A DNA stretch of 6,038 bases, from the NCBI GenBank assembly GCA_022361135.1, contig JAKSBM010000798.1, positions 1 through 6,038 of the forward strand, read 5' to 3'. The notes under the pieces were generated by a model that saw only the letters and a list, made by a program, of their open reading frames with translations, did no database searches and had not been told where the DNA came from. Position numbers and translations under genes: made by a program. This stretch comes from Desulfobacterales bacterium. Lineage in GTDB: Bacteria; Desulfobacterota; Desulfobacteria; Desulfobacterales; Desulfobacteraceae. Positions 1-6,038 of the stretch are shown here, one piece after another (the stretch's first letter is position 1; each line of letters starts with the position of its first letter).

Positions 1-1
1 G

Positions 2-571
2 GCGAACATCGGGCTTTACCATCACCAGGGCGTTTTTGTGGCCTTTTTTGACCTTTGGCTGGGATCCAAAGATCAGAAAATGAACCTGGGCAAGCGTCAG
101 CTTTTCTTTAAAAAAGAAGAAGGCGGGTATCGCATTGTGGGGGATGTCTACAAAAAAAAGGAAGCCCCGTACCAGAAAAAAGGAAGTTATCCCCTGGTCA
201 TCGCATCCACCTCACTTTTGAAAAAGCCCTCCGGTGCCGATGAGATCATGGCCGGGGTTGAAAAATGGCTGGAGGCCTGGAGTTCCAAGAATATGAAAGC
301 CTATGCCGGATTTTACGCATCGGATTTTGTATCCGACGGCTTGGGCAAAACCGCCTGGGTGCGGAGAAAAACCCAATTGTCCCGGAAATATGATTATATC
401 AAGGTCGGAGGCCGGGATTTTAAGGTGATTAAACGAAAATACGGATATGAGGTCCGGTTTTATCAAGAATATGAGTCCAGCGCATTTTCAACGGATGGTA
501 GCAAGCAGCTGAAATTGAAGAAAGAAGGTGGGAAATGGAAGATATTTCAAGAGAACTGGAAAGAGAAATAG
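2..571 (+). CDS. C-terminal part of a protein with tandem NTF2-like (Cds6/Csd6-type) domains; probable L,D-transpeptidase-fold cell-wall enzyme (5' end outside window)
   Basis: The frame is open from the left edge, so only the last 189 residues are visible; the GTG at 38 lies inside a domain and is not a believable start. Two copies of one module are seen. The first (about residues 1-53) keeps only its end, with FFKKEEGGYRIVGDVY. The second (about 79-189) is complete: a helical start (ADEIMAGVEKWLEAWSSKN), a YAGFYASDF strand region, then LKLKKEGGKWKIFQENW, which aligns without gaps to the end of the first. This is the NTF2/SnoaL-like fold found C-terminal to the L,D-transpeptidase-like catalytic domain of Csd6/Pgp2 peptidoglycan trimming enzymes. 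The catalytic Cys-containing domain would lie upstream and is not visible, so the enzymatic role is inferred from this tail and from the following Csd4-like and bactofilin genes. It overlaps the next gene by 37 bases, implying co-translation. It could instead be a non-enzymatic NTF2-repeat protein. Confidence 0.72.
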   Translation, partial: ANIGLYHHQGVFVAFFDLWLGSKDQKMNLGKRQLFFKKEEGGYRIVGDVYKKKEAPYQKKGSYPLVIASTSLLKKPSGADEIMAGVEKWLEAWSSKNMKAYAGFYASDFVSDGLGKTAWVRRKTQLSRKYDYIKVGGRDFKVIKRKYGYEVRFYQEYESSAFSTDGSKQLKLKKEGGKWKIFQENWKEK

Positions 572-1395
572 CGCGTTCAAAACCGGCGCCATTTAAACGT
601 GAGAGCGGACGCAGTATTTTAATTATCGATTCCCAGGGCAGTATCAGAAGTGGGGATTATATGCGGCCACTGATACGGATTTGTCTGGGGGTGGCCTGCA
701 TTGGCCTCATTGTTTCCGGCGTCTGCTATTATTATTTCAGCTCCATGTCCCGCCAACATGATCAATTGCTTCAACGTGTCGATCAATTGTCTTTGAAAAA
801 TCAGCAGTTGATTAAAGAAAGGGAAGTGCTGATGGCACGCCTTGTCATGTCTGGGAAAACAGCCGCTGTTGAAAAGAAAAAGGATACGCCTTCCAATGTT
901 GTCAGCCGGCCGTCCAAGCCGGCCCCGGTTGGAAAGACCGCTGAAAAGCCTTCCGTGAAAGCCAAGAATGTCGCCCCTGCTGTGGCGCAGCCCAAAAAGA
1001 AAGCAGGGCCCTCGCCCGTTCCTTCCACCGTTGCCATTGATAAGTTCAGTTACAAGCACAATCCGGACACCCAGCTTCTGCGTTTGAAGTTTAACATTCA
1101 GAATGCGTCGGGAAAGGACGAGGTTTCCGGGAGGATCTTCGTGGTTCTGGAGCCTGTAAATAAAAAGGATCCATGGCTTGCTTTGCCCCGTGCCGTCGTA
1201 AAGGGGGGCCTGCCGACAACCCCCGAACGGGGGCAATACTTCTCCATACAGCGATTCAAACCGGTGAGTTTTAAAGCCGAAGGTGCAGGGACAAAATTGA
1301 GATATAAGTCCGCATCCGCCTACGTATATAATGATAAGGGTGAAGTTGTCTGTCGGGAAAGCATTCAATTGGTTAAGGAAGGCAACATTGAATAA
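535..1395 (+). CDS. Unrecognised bitopic inner-membrane protein: cytoplasmic tail, one TM, coiled coil, Lys/Pro/Ala linker, periplasmic beta domain
   Basis: The 286-residue product matches no named family that I can identify. In order it has a charged cytoplasmic N-terminus (1-44) with a hydrophobic patch ILIIDSQG, one transmembrane segment (about 46-68, ending in YYYF), a short heptad-like coiled coil (about 71-104), a linker rich in Lys, Pro and Ala (about 106-165), and a probable beta-rich domain (about 166-281) containing TQLLRLKFNIQN, SGRIFVVLEP and SAYVYNDKGEVVC. Positive charge before the TM and the long Lys/Pro linker after it suggest N-in, C-out topology. The ATG at 535 is preceded by AGGTGG with good spacing, all inside the end of the previous gene (37-base overlap). 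Its place between a Csd6-like tail and a Csd4-like gene, upstream of a bactofilin, suggests a scaffold linking cytoplasmic filaments to periplasmic wall enzymes, as Csd5 and Csd7 do in Helicobacter. That role is inference from architecture and context, not sequence similarity. Confidence 0.88.
   Translation: MEDISRELEREIARSKPAPFKRESGRSILIIDSQGSIRSGDYMRPLIRICLGVACIGLIVSGVCYYYFSSMSRQHDQLLQRVDQLSLKNQQLIKEREVLMARLVMSGKTAAVEKKKDTPSNVVSRPSKPAPVGKTAEKPSVKAKNVAPAVAQPKKKAGPSPVPSTVAIDKFSYKHNPDTQLLRLKFNIQNASGKDEVSGRIFVVLEPVNKKDPWLALPRAVVKGGLPTTPERGQYFSIQRFKPVSFKAEGAGTKLRYKSASAYVYNDKGEVVCRESIQLVKEGNIE
1375..1382 (+). promoter_or_regulatory. Shine-Dalgarno AAGGAAGG deciding a TTG start
   Basis: AAGGAAGG lies five bases before TTG at 1388, inside the end of the preceding gene. 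It supports TTG 1388 over the in-frame ATG at 1331, because starting at TTG puts a clean signal peptide at the N-terminus and cuts the overlap with the upstream gene from 65 to 8 bases. Confidence 0.7.
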
Positions 1396-2881
1396 GAGCA
1401 TTAAATATTTGAAAAGAGGTTTGCTGGCCTGGATTGCACTGGCGTTGCTGACGGGCTCAAGTGTTTATGGGGGCCAGCGAAATCACACCGTCTATTTCGA
1501 AGGGGAAGAAAACGAACTCCACGTTTACCGGATCATTGGAAACAAGCCGGGGAAAACCCTTCTGATCATCGGCGGCATCCAGGGAGATGAGCCGGGCGGA
1601 TTCCTTGCCGCTGATTTTTACGCCGACTTTTCCCTGGAAGTGGGGAGCCTTATTGTGGTTCCCCGGGCAAATTTTCCATCCATTCTTAAAAATGAGCGCC
1701 AGATCAATCAGGATATGAATCGGAAATTTGCCGACGACAATGCAAAGAATTATGAGGGCAAGGTCGTTGCGGTTCTTAAGAAGTTGATTTGTGAAAGCGA
1801 TTGTTTTTTAAATCTCCATGAAGGTTCCGGAATCTATTCCCCCCAGTGGGAGAGCGAAACCCGGAATCCCAAAAAATTCGGCCAGTCCATCATTGCAGAC
1901 GATTCCATCCTGGATCGTGGGGGGGATGGAAATTCCGTGGATCTTGGAGAAATGGCCAGCCAGGTCATTGAAAGGATTAATCGGAATATAAAGGATCCCA
2001 AGCATCGATTCCATTTTAACAATCACAGAACCAACCAACCCAATACCATCCACAAGGAGCAGCGGCGGTCGGCCACCTATTATGCCCTCAATACGTGTAA
2101 AATCCCCGCATTTGGTGTTGAGTCCGCCAAGGCGCTTCCCCTTGAACAAAAGGTGCGTCAACATATCTATGCCATAAATGGATTCATGGATTTGTTGGGC
2201 ATTGTGCCGGAGACGCCGGGAATCAATTTAAAAAAACCGGAAATGCAATACATGATTATTTCGGTGAATGAAAATATTCCCGTGGTGGTGGGAACCATGC
2301 AGCGTCTCAAGATCAAAAAAGGAGACCGCATCCAGGTCCATGATATTGTGGCCAATTATGAACGGGGTCTGAGTGTGGATATCATTGGTGCTGGAAATGA
2401 ATTCAATGATATGAAAAAAAAGGTGGCCATCCTTGAATCCACCCGTATTGTGGCCCGCAAGGATTCATATGCCTGCGGCAGTGTCTTTGTGGATGTGGTG
2501 GAAGAGCAGGACGGGCAGTTCCAGGGAATCACCCTGTCCCAGCCGCCCAAGACCAAGGTGCTCAAATACAAATTCAAGGTCAATGGGACCACCGTCATAA
2601 AAAATAATTTTGAGATACTCTGCATCCGCAGGGGAGATCAGGTTGGCATTGTGGACATTATTTCCGGGGATGTTGATCCATCGGAATATGTGGTAAACTT
2701 TAAAGGATTTGTGGGCAACCACAGCAAAAATAATGGTGAAGACAGGGGATACCTGATTGATACCGGGCGAAATGTTCTCATACCCAGATATTCCTTGGGT
2801 AAGCAGGGCAAAGAGTATCTGATCGTGACCACCCTCAACGGGAAAGAAGTTGGTAAGATTTACGTGGAAATACAATCCTAA
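1388..2881 (+). CDS. Csd4/Pgp1-like M99-family peptidoglycan D,L-carboxypeptidase, secreted
   Basis: The 497-residue protein starts at TTG 1388 with a signal peptide: MNKSIKYLKRG, a hydrophobic stretch LLAWIALALLTG, and a likely cut near SSVYGG. Numbered from this start, the carboxypeptidase domain has GGIQGDEPGG (62-71), where Gln65 and Glu68 are the expected zinc ligands, PRANFP (92-97), an Asn-Arg pair in DMNRKF (Asn111, Arg112) for substrate binding, LHEG with His144 as third ligand, and FGVES with Glu245 as probable general base. Gln in place of the usual first His of M14 enzymes is the hallmark of H. pylori Csd4, which removes meso-diaminopimelate from tripeptide stems. Residues from about 285 on form beta-rich C-terminal domains (VGTMQRLKIKKGD, FKVNGTTVIKNNFEILCI), as in Csd4. 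The protein probably works in the periplasm downstream of a Csd6-like trimming step. The start overlaps the previous stop by 8 bases (TTGAATAA), suggesting translational coupling. The family call is strong; the exact substrate is inferred. Confidence 0.87.
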   Translation: MNKSIKYLKRGLLAWIALALLTGSSVYGGQRNHTVYFEGEENELHVYRIIGNKPGKTLLIIGGIQGDEPGGFLAADFYADFSLEVGSLIVVPRANFPSILKNERQINQDMNRKFADDNAKNYEGKVVAVLKKLICESDCFLNLHEGSGIYSPQWESETRNPKKFGQSIIADDSILDRGGDGNSVDLGEMASQVIERINRNIKDPKHRFHFNNHRTNQPNTIHKEQRRSATYYALNTCKIPAFGVESAKALPLEQKVRQHIYAINGFMDLLGIVPETPGINLKKPEMQYMIISVNENIPVVVGTMQRLKIKKGDRIQVHDIVANYERGLSVDIIGAGNEFNDMKKKVAILESTRIVARKDSYACGSVFVDVVEEQDGQFQGITLSQPPKTKVLKYKFKVNGTTVIKNNFEILCIRRGDQVGIVDIISGDVDPSEYVVNFKGFVGNHSKNNGEDRGYLIDTGRNVLIPRYSLGKQGKEYLIVTTLNGKEVGKIYVEIQS

Positions 2882-2902
2882 GGGAATTAGAGGAGATGCG
2901 CT

Positions 2903-3310
2903 GTGGGAAAGAAAGCCAATAACAATCTTTCGATTATTGACCGGGAGCTGAAAATAGAGGGGTCCATATCCAGTAGGGGGAAACTTATTATTAAAGGGGA
3001 GGTGACGGGCAGTATAGAAGGCGAAGAAGTGATTATTGCAGAAGATGGTCGGGTGGCATCCAGTGCAACACAGGTGGTCAGCATTACCATTGGTGGAGAA
3101 TTCCAGGGTGAGATCGTCGCCTCCAAGGAGCTGGTCATCCTAAAGACCGGTACCTGTTCCGGAAAGGTGGAATGTAAGGATCTCATCGTTGAAAATGGCG
3201 GTATTTTAAATGCCGAGGTTTCCTGTAAAACCAGTGTGAAACCATCTGACAAAAGGGAGTCTAAAAAAAGTCTTCCGGGAATTGTTCCAGGGAAACAGAT
3301 CGAATTATAG
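2903..3310 (+). CDS. Bactofilin (CcmA/BacA-type polymer-forming cytoskeletal protein)
   Basis: The 135-residue protein is almost entirely a bactofilin domain (about residues 10-108), a right-handed beta helix seen as short repeated strands separated by Gly and Asn: KIEGSISSRGKLIIKGEVTG, VIIAEDGRV, ITIGGEFQGEIVASKELVIL, DLIVENGGILNAEVSC. A short polar N-terminus and a charged, probably disordered tail (KPSDKRESKKS) flank it, and no membrane segment is present. Its length is close to H. pylori CcmA. Bactofilins polymerise without nucleotide in the cytoplasm, usually at the inner membrane, and position wall-modifying enzymes. GTG 2903 is chosen because AGAGGAG (2889-2895) precedes it by seven bases; the ATG at 2896 is out of frame. 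The gene begins 21 bases after the Csd4-like gene, so it is very probably in the same operon and the cytoskeletal partner of those periplasmic enzymes. The gene after it has its own promoter-like sequence. Confidence 0.93.
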   Translation: MGKKANNNLSIIDRELKIEGSISSRGKLIIKGEVTGSIEGEEVIIAEDGRVASSATQVVSITIGGEFQGEIVASKELVILKTGTCSGKVECKDLIVENGGILNAEVSCKTSVKPSDKRESKKSLPGIVPGKQIEL

Positions 3311-3317
3311 AATATGC

Positions 3318-3346
3318 TTGACAAGTATACAAAAATTATGTAGATA
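3318..3346 (+). promoter_or_regulatory. Candidate sigma-70 promoter for rplM-rpsI
   Basis: A perfect -35 TTGACA (3318-3323) is followed at 17 bases by TAGATA (3341-3346), a weak -10; GATATT (3343-3348) is an alternative with 19-base spacing. It sits in the 74-base gap between the bactofilin stop and the L13 start, where a ribosomal protein promoter is expected. The -35 lies within an imperfect inverted repeat (3313-3329). I see no terminator between the bactofilin stop and this site, so read-through from the cell-shape genes is also possible. Confidence 0.5.
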
Positions 3347-3384
3347 TTGCCGATTGTGTTTATGAATGAGGAGCAGTGAAAACA

Positions 3385-3819
3385 GTGAAAAAATATACGT
3401 ATAGTGCAAAGAGAACAGACAACAAAGAGAATTGGTGTGTGATTGATGCTTCAGATAAGGTGCTCGGGAGACTCGCGTCTCAGGTCGCCTATCGGATTAG
3501 AGGGAAACATAACCCCCTTTATACTCCCCATGCCGACATGGGCGATTGGATTGTCGTGATTAATGCCGACAAGATTCGTCTGACCGGTAACAAGATGGAG
3601 CAGAAAAAGTATTACAGACATTCCGGCTATGTCGGAAGCCTGAAAACCACCACTGCCAAAGAGCTGATGGAAAAGAAACCTGAAGAAGTTATCCGCAAGG
3701 CGGTTCAGGGGATGTTGCCTAAAAATCGGCTGGGCAGAAAACTTGGAAAAAAATTATTTGTTTACGCAGGTGATCAGCATCCCCATGCTGCACAGAAGCC
3801 TGAAGTAATTGACATCTAA
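3385..3819 (+). CDS. rplM: 50S ribosomal protein L13
   Basis: L13 is an early-assembling protein of the large subunit that binds 23S rRNA. The 144 residues show the family's conserved course: [20 protein letters not shown] near the N-terminus, LRGK-like [45 protein letters not shown], and the signature region [18 protein letters not shown] followed by [14 protein letters not shown]. Length is normal for the family. Start choice is uncertain. GAGGAG (3368-3373) lies 11 bases before GTG 3385, which gives the family-like start MKKYTYSAK, but only two bases before the in-frame GTG 3376, too close for normal use; the longer form would add three residues. It is followed directly by rpsI, the usual bacterial order, and is expressed with it. 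Confidence 0.97.
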   Translation: MKKYTYSAKRTDNKENWCVIDASDKVLGRLASQVAYRIRGKHNPLYTPHADMGDWIVVINADKIRLTGNKMEQKKYYRHSGYVGSLKTTTAKELMEKKPEEVIRKAVQGMLPKNRLGRKLGKKLFVYAGDQHPHAAQKPEVIDI

Positions 3820-3844
3820 GAAAATAGAGGACGCAATAATATCA

Positions 3845-4240
3845 ATGGAAAGTGGAAACGTATTCTACGCGACGGGTAAACGGAAAGATTCAGTGGCCAA
3901 AGTGTGGCTTGTGCCTGGCAACGGAAAGGTAACTATCAATAATCGGGAGCTCGAAGATTACTTCGATATCGATGTGAATCAGAAATCCCTGGTTTCTCCC
4001 TTGATGTTGACCGAGAAACATGAAGCCTTTGATATTAAAGCAACCGTACAAGGTGGTGGGCAGACCGGTCAGGCAGGTGCAGTTCGTCTAGGTGTTTCAA
4101 AAGCATTGGTGCTTTTCGATCCCGAATTGAGAGGGGTATTGAAGAGCGCTGGCTTCCTGACCCGTGACTCCAGACAGAAAGAACGTAAAAAGTACGGAAA
4201 GAAGGGCGCAAGAGCCAGCTTCCAGTTCTCAAAAAGGTAG
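3845..4240 (+). CDS. rpsI: 30S ribosomal protein S9
   Basis: S9 is a small-subunit head protein whose C-terminal tail reaches the P-site tRNA. The 131 residues (about the usual 130) begin [16 protein letters not shown], carry the S9 signature [19 protein letters not shown] (about 70-88), and end in the basic tail [20 protein letters not shown] plus QFSKR; the terminal Ser-Lys-Arg is the conserved tRNA-contacting end. ATG 3845 fits homologue length, although the nearest Shine-Dalgarno-like GAGG (3827-3830) is 14 bases upstream, longer than usual. An in-frame TTG at 3809 would add 12 residues unlike any S9. The gene starts 25 bases after rplM with no terminator between, so both are on one transcript that ends at the hairpin downstream. 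Confidence 0.97.
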   Translation: MESGNVFYATGKRKDSVAKVWLVPGNGKVTINNRELEDYFDIDVNQKSLVSPLMLTEKHEAFDIKATVQGGGQTGQAGAVRLGVSKALVLFDPELRGVLKSAGFLTRDSRQKERKKYGKKGARASFQFSKR

Positions 4241-4268
4241 TATCCTTAAGCAGTTTTTCTCGTGCTCG

Positions 4269-4302
4269 AAGGGGGGACAATTTATTGTTCCCCCTTTTGT
4301 GT
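4269..4302 (+). terminator. Intrinsic (Rho-independent) terminator of rplM-rpsI
   Basis: GGGGGGACAA (4271-4280) pairs with TTGTTCCCCC (4285-4294) around the loop TTTA: ten pairs including one G-T wobble, extended by two A-T pairs (4269-4270 with 4295-4296). A T-rich stretch TTTTGTGT follows. It begins 29 bases after the rpsI stop and is the strongest hairpin seen in the window. Confidence 0.9.
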
Positions 4303-4326
4303 CTAATCTATGGAGACGCATGGTTG

Positions 4327-5754
4327 ATGAAAAACTATCTCTTCTACGACGTTGAAACCTCCGGATTAAATCCGGCCTTCGATCAGGTTCTCACCTTTGC
4401 CTGTATCCTGACCGACCTTCAATTCAATGAAATCCAGCGTAAAACAATCACCGTTCGGCTTCGGCCGGATGTGATACCGTCACCCCACGCATTTATTACC
4501 CATCGACTGAAACCCAGTGATTTGGTCCATGGTGTTTGTGAATTTGATGCGGCCCGGGAGATACACGCCCTGCTGAATCGTCCGAACACCCAGAGTATTG
4601 GTTATAATTCCCTGGGGTTTGATGATGATTTCCTGCGGTTTATGTTTTATCGGAATTTGTTGGATCCCTACGCCCATCAATATGCAAACGGCTGTTCCCG
4701 GGGGGATATCCTCCCCCTTGCGGCATTGTATCGCGTCTTCGGGGCAGATGTTCTCCATTGGCCGGTATTGGAAGATGGAAAACCCACCTTAAAGCTGGAG
4801 TTTATCACCCAGGCGAATGCCTTCGAAACATCGGGCAAGGCCCATGAGGCCATGGCCGATGTGGAGGCCCTTGTTGCATTGACCAAGGCCTTTGCCGGAA
4901 AGCCGGAGATGTGGGCTTATGCCATGGGTTTTTTCGATAAAAATACGGATATGGAAAGGCTTCGGGGGCTGGATCAGGGTTGGGCTGTTCCCTCTCGATC
5001 CGGTTTTAAGGTCGGCATCATGGTGTCGCCGGGATTCGGGGCCCAATCCGGCTATTTGGCCCCTGTCCTCCAGATCGGCAACTCCATTCCCTATAAGAAT
5101 CAGACGCTGTGGTTGCGCCTGGACCAACCTGAAATCCTTGATCCGGATGAAGAAACGGGATTGTTCCAATGGTTTGTTATCCGAAAGCGGCCTGGGGATC
5201 AGTGGTTGGTTCTACCCACCCACGATCGATTTGTTCAACGACTCCTTCCCGGGGCCAGGGACCAGGCAAAGCATAACCTCAAGCATTTTCAAGAAAACCA
5301 AGCCTTGTTTCTCAAGACCGTTGATCATCACCAGGCCTTTAAGTATCCGGATGTTCCAAACGTGGATTTGGATTCCAGACTTTATCAGGATGGTTTTTTT
5401 TCGTATAAGGAAAAAGCTGATATTGCGAAATTTTTCGCAGAAGAGGCGATTTCGGAAAAAATCGCGGTTTGTGAGTCCATGGAAAGCCCGAGGGTAAAGA
5501 ATATCGCTTTGCGAATTATCCATCGGAATTATCCAGATGAAGCAGGGGAATTTTCAAGTGGCGAATTTCAGGAGCATTTGGATAAAATTGCATCGGCCGG
5601 TGATGGTGTTGTGGGATACAAGGGCGATATTAAGTACGCACTCCCCCAGTGTCGGGATCACATGGATGATCTCATGGACGGTGAAATGGAGTTGGACCCA
5701 GAGCAGGTTGAGGTTTTAAGCGAATTGAAGGACTACATTGACCAATTGTTTTGA
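4327..5754 (+). CDS. sbcB: Exodeoxyribonuclease I (SbcB/ExoI)
   Basis: ExoI degrades single-stranded DNA 3' to 5' and acts in recombination and mismatch repair. The 475-residue product has the same length as the E. coli enzyme and looks collinear with it. The DEDDh active site is complete: Asp8 and Glu10 in FYDVETSG, Asp99 in GYNSLGFDDDFLRFMFYRN, and His173 and Asp178 in KAHEAMADVEALVAL. DPYAHQY and a KLEFITQANAFE segment also match ExoI. The SH3-like and C-terminal helical domains follow, with ExoI-specific HNLKHFQENQALFLK and RLYQDGFFSYKEKADI, so this is true ExoI rather than a generic DEDD nuclease. ATG 4327 is chosen for homologue fit, with GGAG (4312-4315) 11 bases upstream; TTG 4324 would add one residue. 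The gene starts 25 bases past the terminator, leaving little room for its own promoter. It ends directly against a convergent gene. Confidence 0.96.
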   Translation: MKNYLFYDVETSGLNPAFDQVLTFACILTDLQFNEIQRKTITVRLRPDVIPSPHAFITHRLKPSDLVHGVCEFDAAREIHALLNRPNTQSIGYNSLGFDDDFLRFMFYRNLLDPYAHQYANGCSRGDILPLAALYRVFGADVLHWPVLEDGKPTLKLEFITQANAFETSGKAHEAMADVEALVALTKAFAGKPEMWAYAMGFFDKNTDMERLRGLDQGWAVPSRSGFKVGIMVSPGFGAQSGYLAPVLQIGNSIPYKNQTLWLRLDQPEILDPDEETGLFQWFVIRKRPGDQWLVLPTHDRFVQRLLPGARDQAKHNLKHFQENQALFLKTVDHHQAFKYPDVPNVDLDSRLYQDGFFSYKEKADIAKFFAEEAISEKIAVCESMESPRVKNIALRIIHRNYPDEAGEFSSGEFQEHLDKIASAGDGVVGYKGDIKYALPQCRDHMDDLMDGEMELDPEQVEVLSELKDYIDQLF

Positions 5755-6038
5755 TCAGTTGGCTTTGGAGCGAAGGCGTTTTAATTCGTCGATTTGAGCA
5801 TTGTGGATAAACCGGCTCAGGATCTCTTCGCTTTCCTGGGCTATGGCAATAATTCGAAGACCCACAAGTAAATGGCTGTCTGCGAATTTGCTGTGGATTC
5901 TGGCGACCTGGGCCTTGACGGCGAATGTGCCGGCGGGGATTCTTTCATCTCGGTGTATCAGTGTCATCCCCAGCATAAACGTTTCGTAACGTTTTAATTT
6001 GGCGATGGGGTTCTGTGCACCCTTGAGTTGGCCGGGGA
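5755..6038 (-). CDS. Probable PilZ-domain protein, C-terminal part (5' end outside window)
   Basis: The minus-strand frame is open to the right edge and gives the last 93 residues. The pattern fits the end of a PilZ domain, the c-di-GMP-binding beta barrel of YcgR-like and other regulators: MLGMTLIHRDERIPAGTFAV, then a VARIH strand, SHLLVGLRIIAI (compare the usual GIRF-type strand), and a closing helix ESEEILSRFIHNAQIDELKR. The RxxxR and D/NxSxxG ligand motifs normally lie at the domain start and would be outside the window, so c-di-GMP binding cannot be judged. The ATG at 5976 is internal to the domain and probably not the start. Its TGA stop (complement of 5755-5757) touches the sbcB stop with no spacer. 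It could be another small beta-barrel domain; the call rests on pattern only. Confidence 0.58.
   Translation of the reverse strand, partial: PGQLKGAQNPIAKLKRYETFMLGMTLIHRDERIPAGTFAVKAQVARIHSKFADSHLLVGLRIIAIAQESEEILSRFIHNAQIDELKRLRSKAN

Noticed and set aside
1220..1233. CCCCCGAACGGGGG hairpin, with a competing GGGGGG run at 1203-1208
   Set aside because: It lies within a conserved-looking coding region with no T-tract after it, so it is not a terminator; it could slow translation, but there is no further support.
619..1401. Long antisense open frame (260 codons) across the membrane-protein gene
   Set aside because: Its product has no recognisable domain and looks like a mirror of the sense codons; the sense frame has a good SD, a clear TM/coiled-coil design and tight operon packing.
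1903..1931. Eight-base inverted repeat TTCCATCC / GGATGGAA with a 13-base loop
   Set aside because: It is inside the carboxypeptidase gene and not near any start, stop or second copy; most likely chance.
2887..3324. 145-codon antisense open frame over the bactofilin gene
   Set aside because: Shadow of the repetitive bactofilin frame; the sense protein is a clear family member with a good SD.
3311..3384. Possible L13 leader RNA or riboswitch upstream of rplM
   Set aside because: The likely leader is only about 30 bases and shows no stable stem, too short for a known ribosomal leader structure.
4892..5497. 201-codon open frame in another frame inside sbcB
   Set aside because: sbcB is collinear with known ExoI through this whole stretch; the alternative product is rich in Arg, Ile and Trp with no family pattern.

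Overview
The window looks like a chromosomal segment of a Gram-negative bacterium, most likely of the former Deltaproteobacteria (Desulfobacterota). This is inferred from the style of the L13, S9 and SbcB proteins and from gene order, not from a marker I could test. Nearly all of it is coding. I see no mobile element, tRNA, rRNA or CRISPR array.

Left block (1-3310, + strand): four tightly packed genes that look like one peptidoglycan-remodelling, cell-shape operon. They are (i) the C-terminal end of a protein with two tandem NTF2-like/Cds6-type repeats, the kind of tail found on Csd6/Pgp2-type L,D-transpeptidase-fold enzymes; (ii) an unrecognised single-pass membrane protein with a cytoplasmic N-terminus, coiled coil, Lys/Pro/Ala-rich linker and periplasmic beta domain; (iii) a secreted M99-family carboxypeptidase resembling Csd4/Pgp1, with the unusual Gln-x-x-Glu zinc site; (iv) a small bactofilin (CcmA/BacA type). 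In Helicobacter pylori the homologous activities (Csd6, Csd4, CcmA, plus the membrane linkers Csd5/Csd7) set helical shape but are not one compact operon. Here they sit side by side, and the unknown membrane protein is well placed to link the cytoplasmic bactofilin to the periplasmic enzymes. This is the most interesting part of the window.

Middle block (3311-4302): a promoter-like site with a perfect TTGACA -35, then the conserved rplM-rpsI (L13-S9) operon, closed by a strong intrinsic terminator.

Right block (4327-6038): a full-length exonuclease I (SbcB; 475 residues by my start choice) starts about 25 bases past the terminator. On the opposite strand is the C-terminal part of a probable PilZ-domain protein. 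The two convergent genes abut with no spacer, their stop codons together forming TGATCA.
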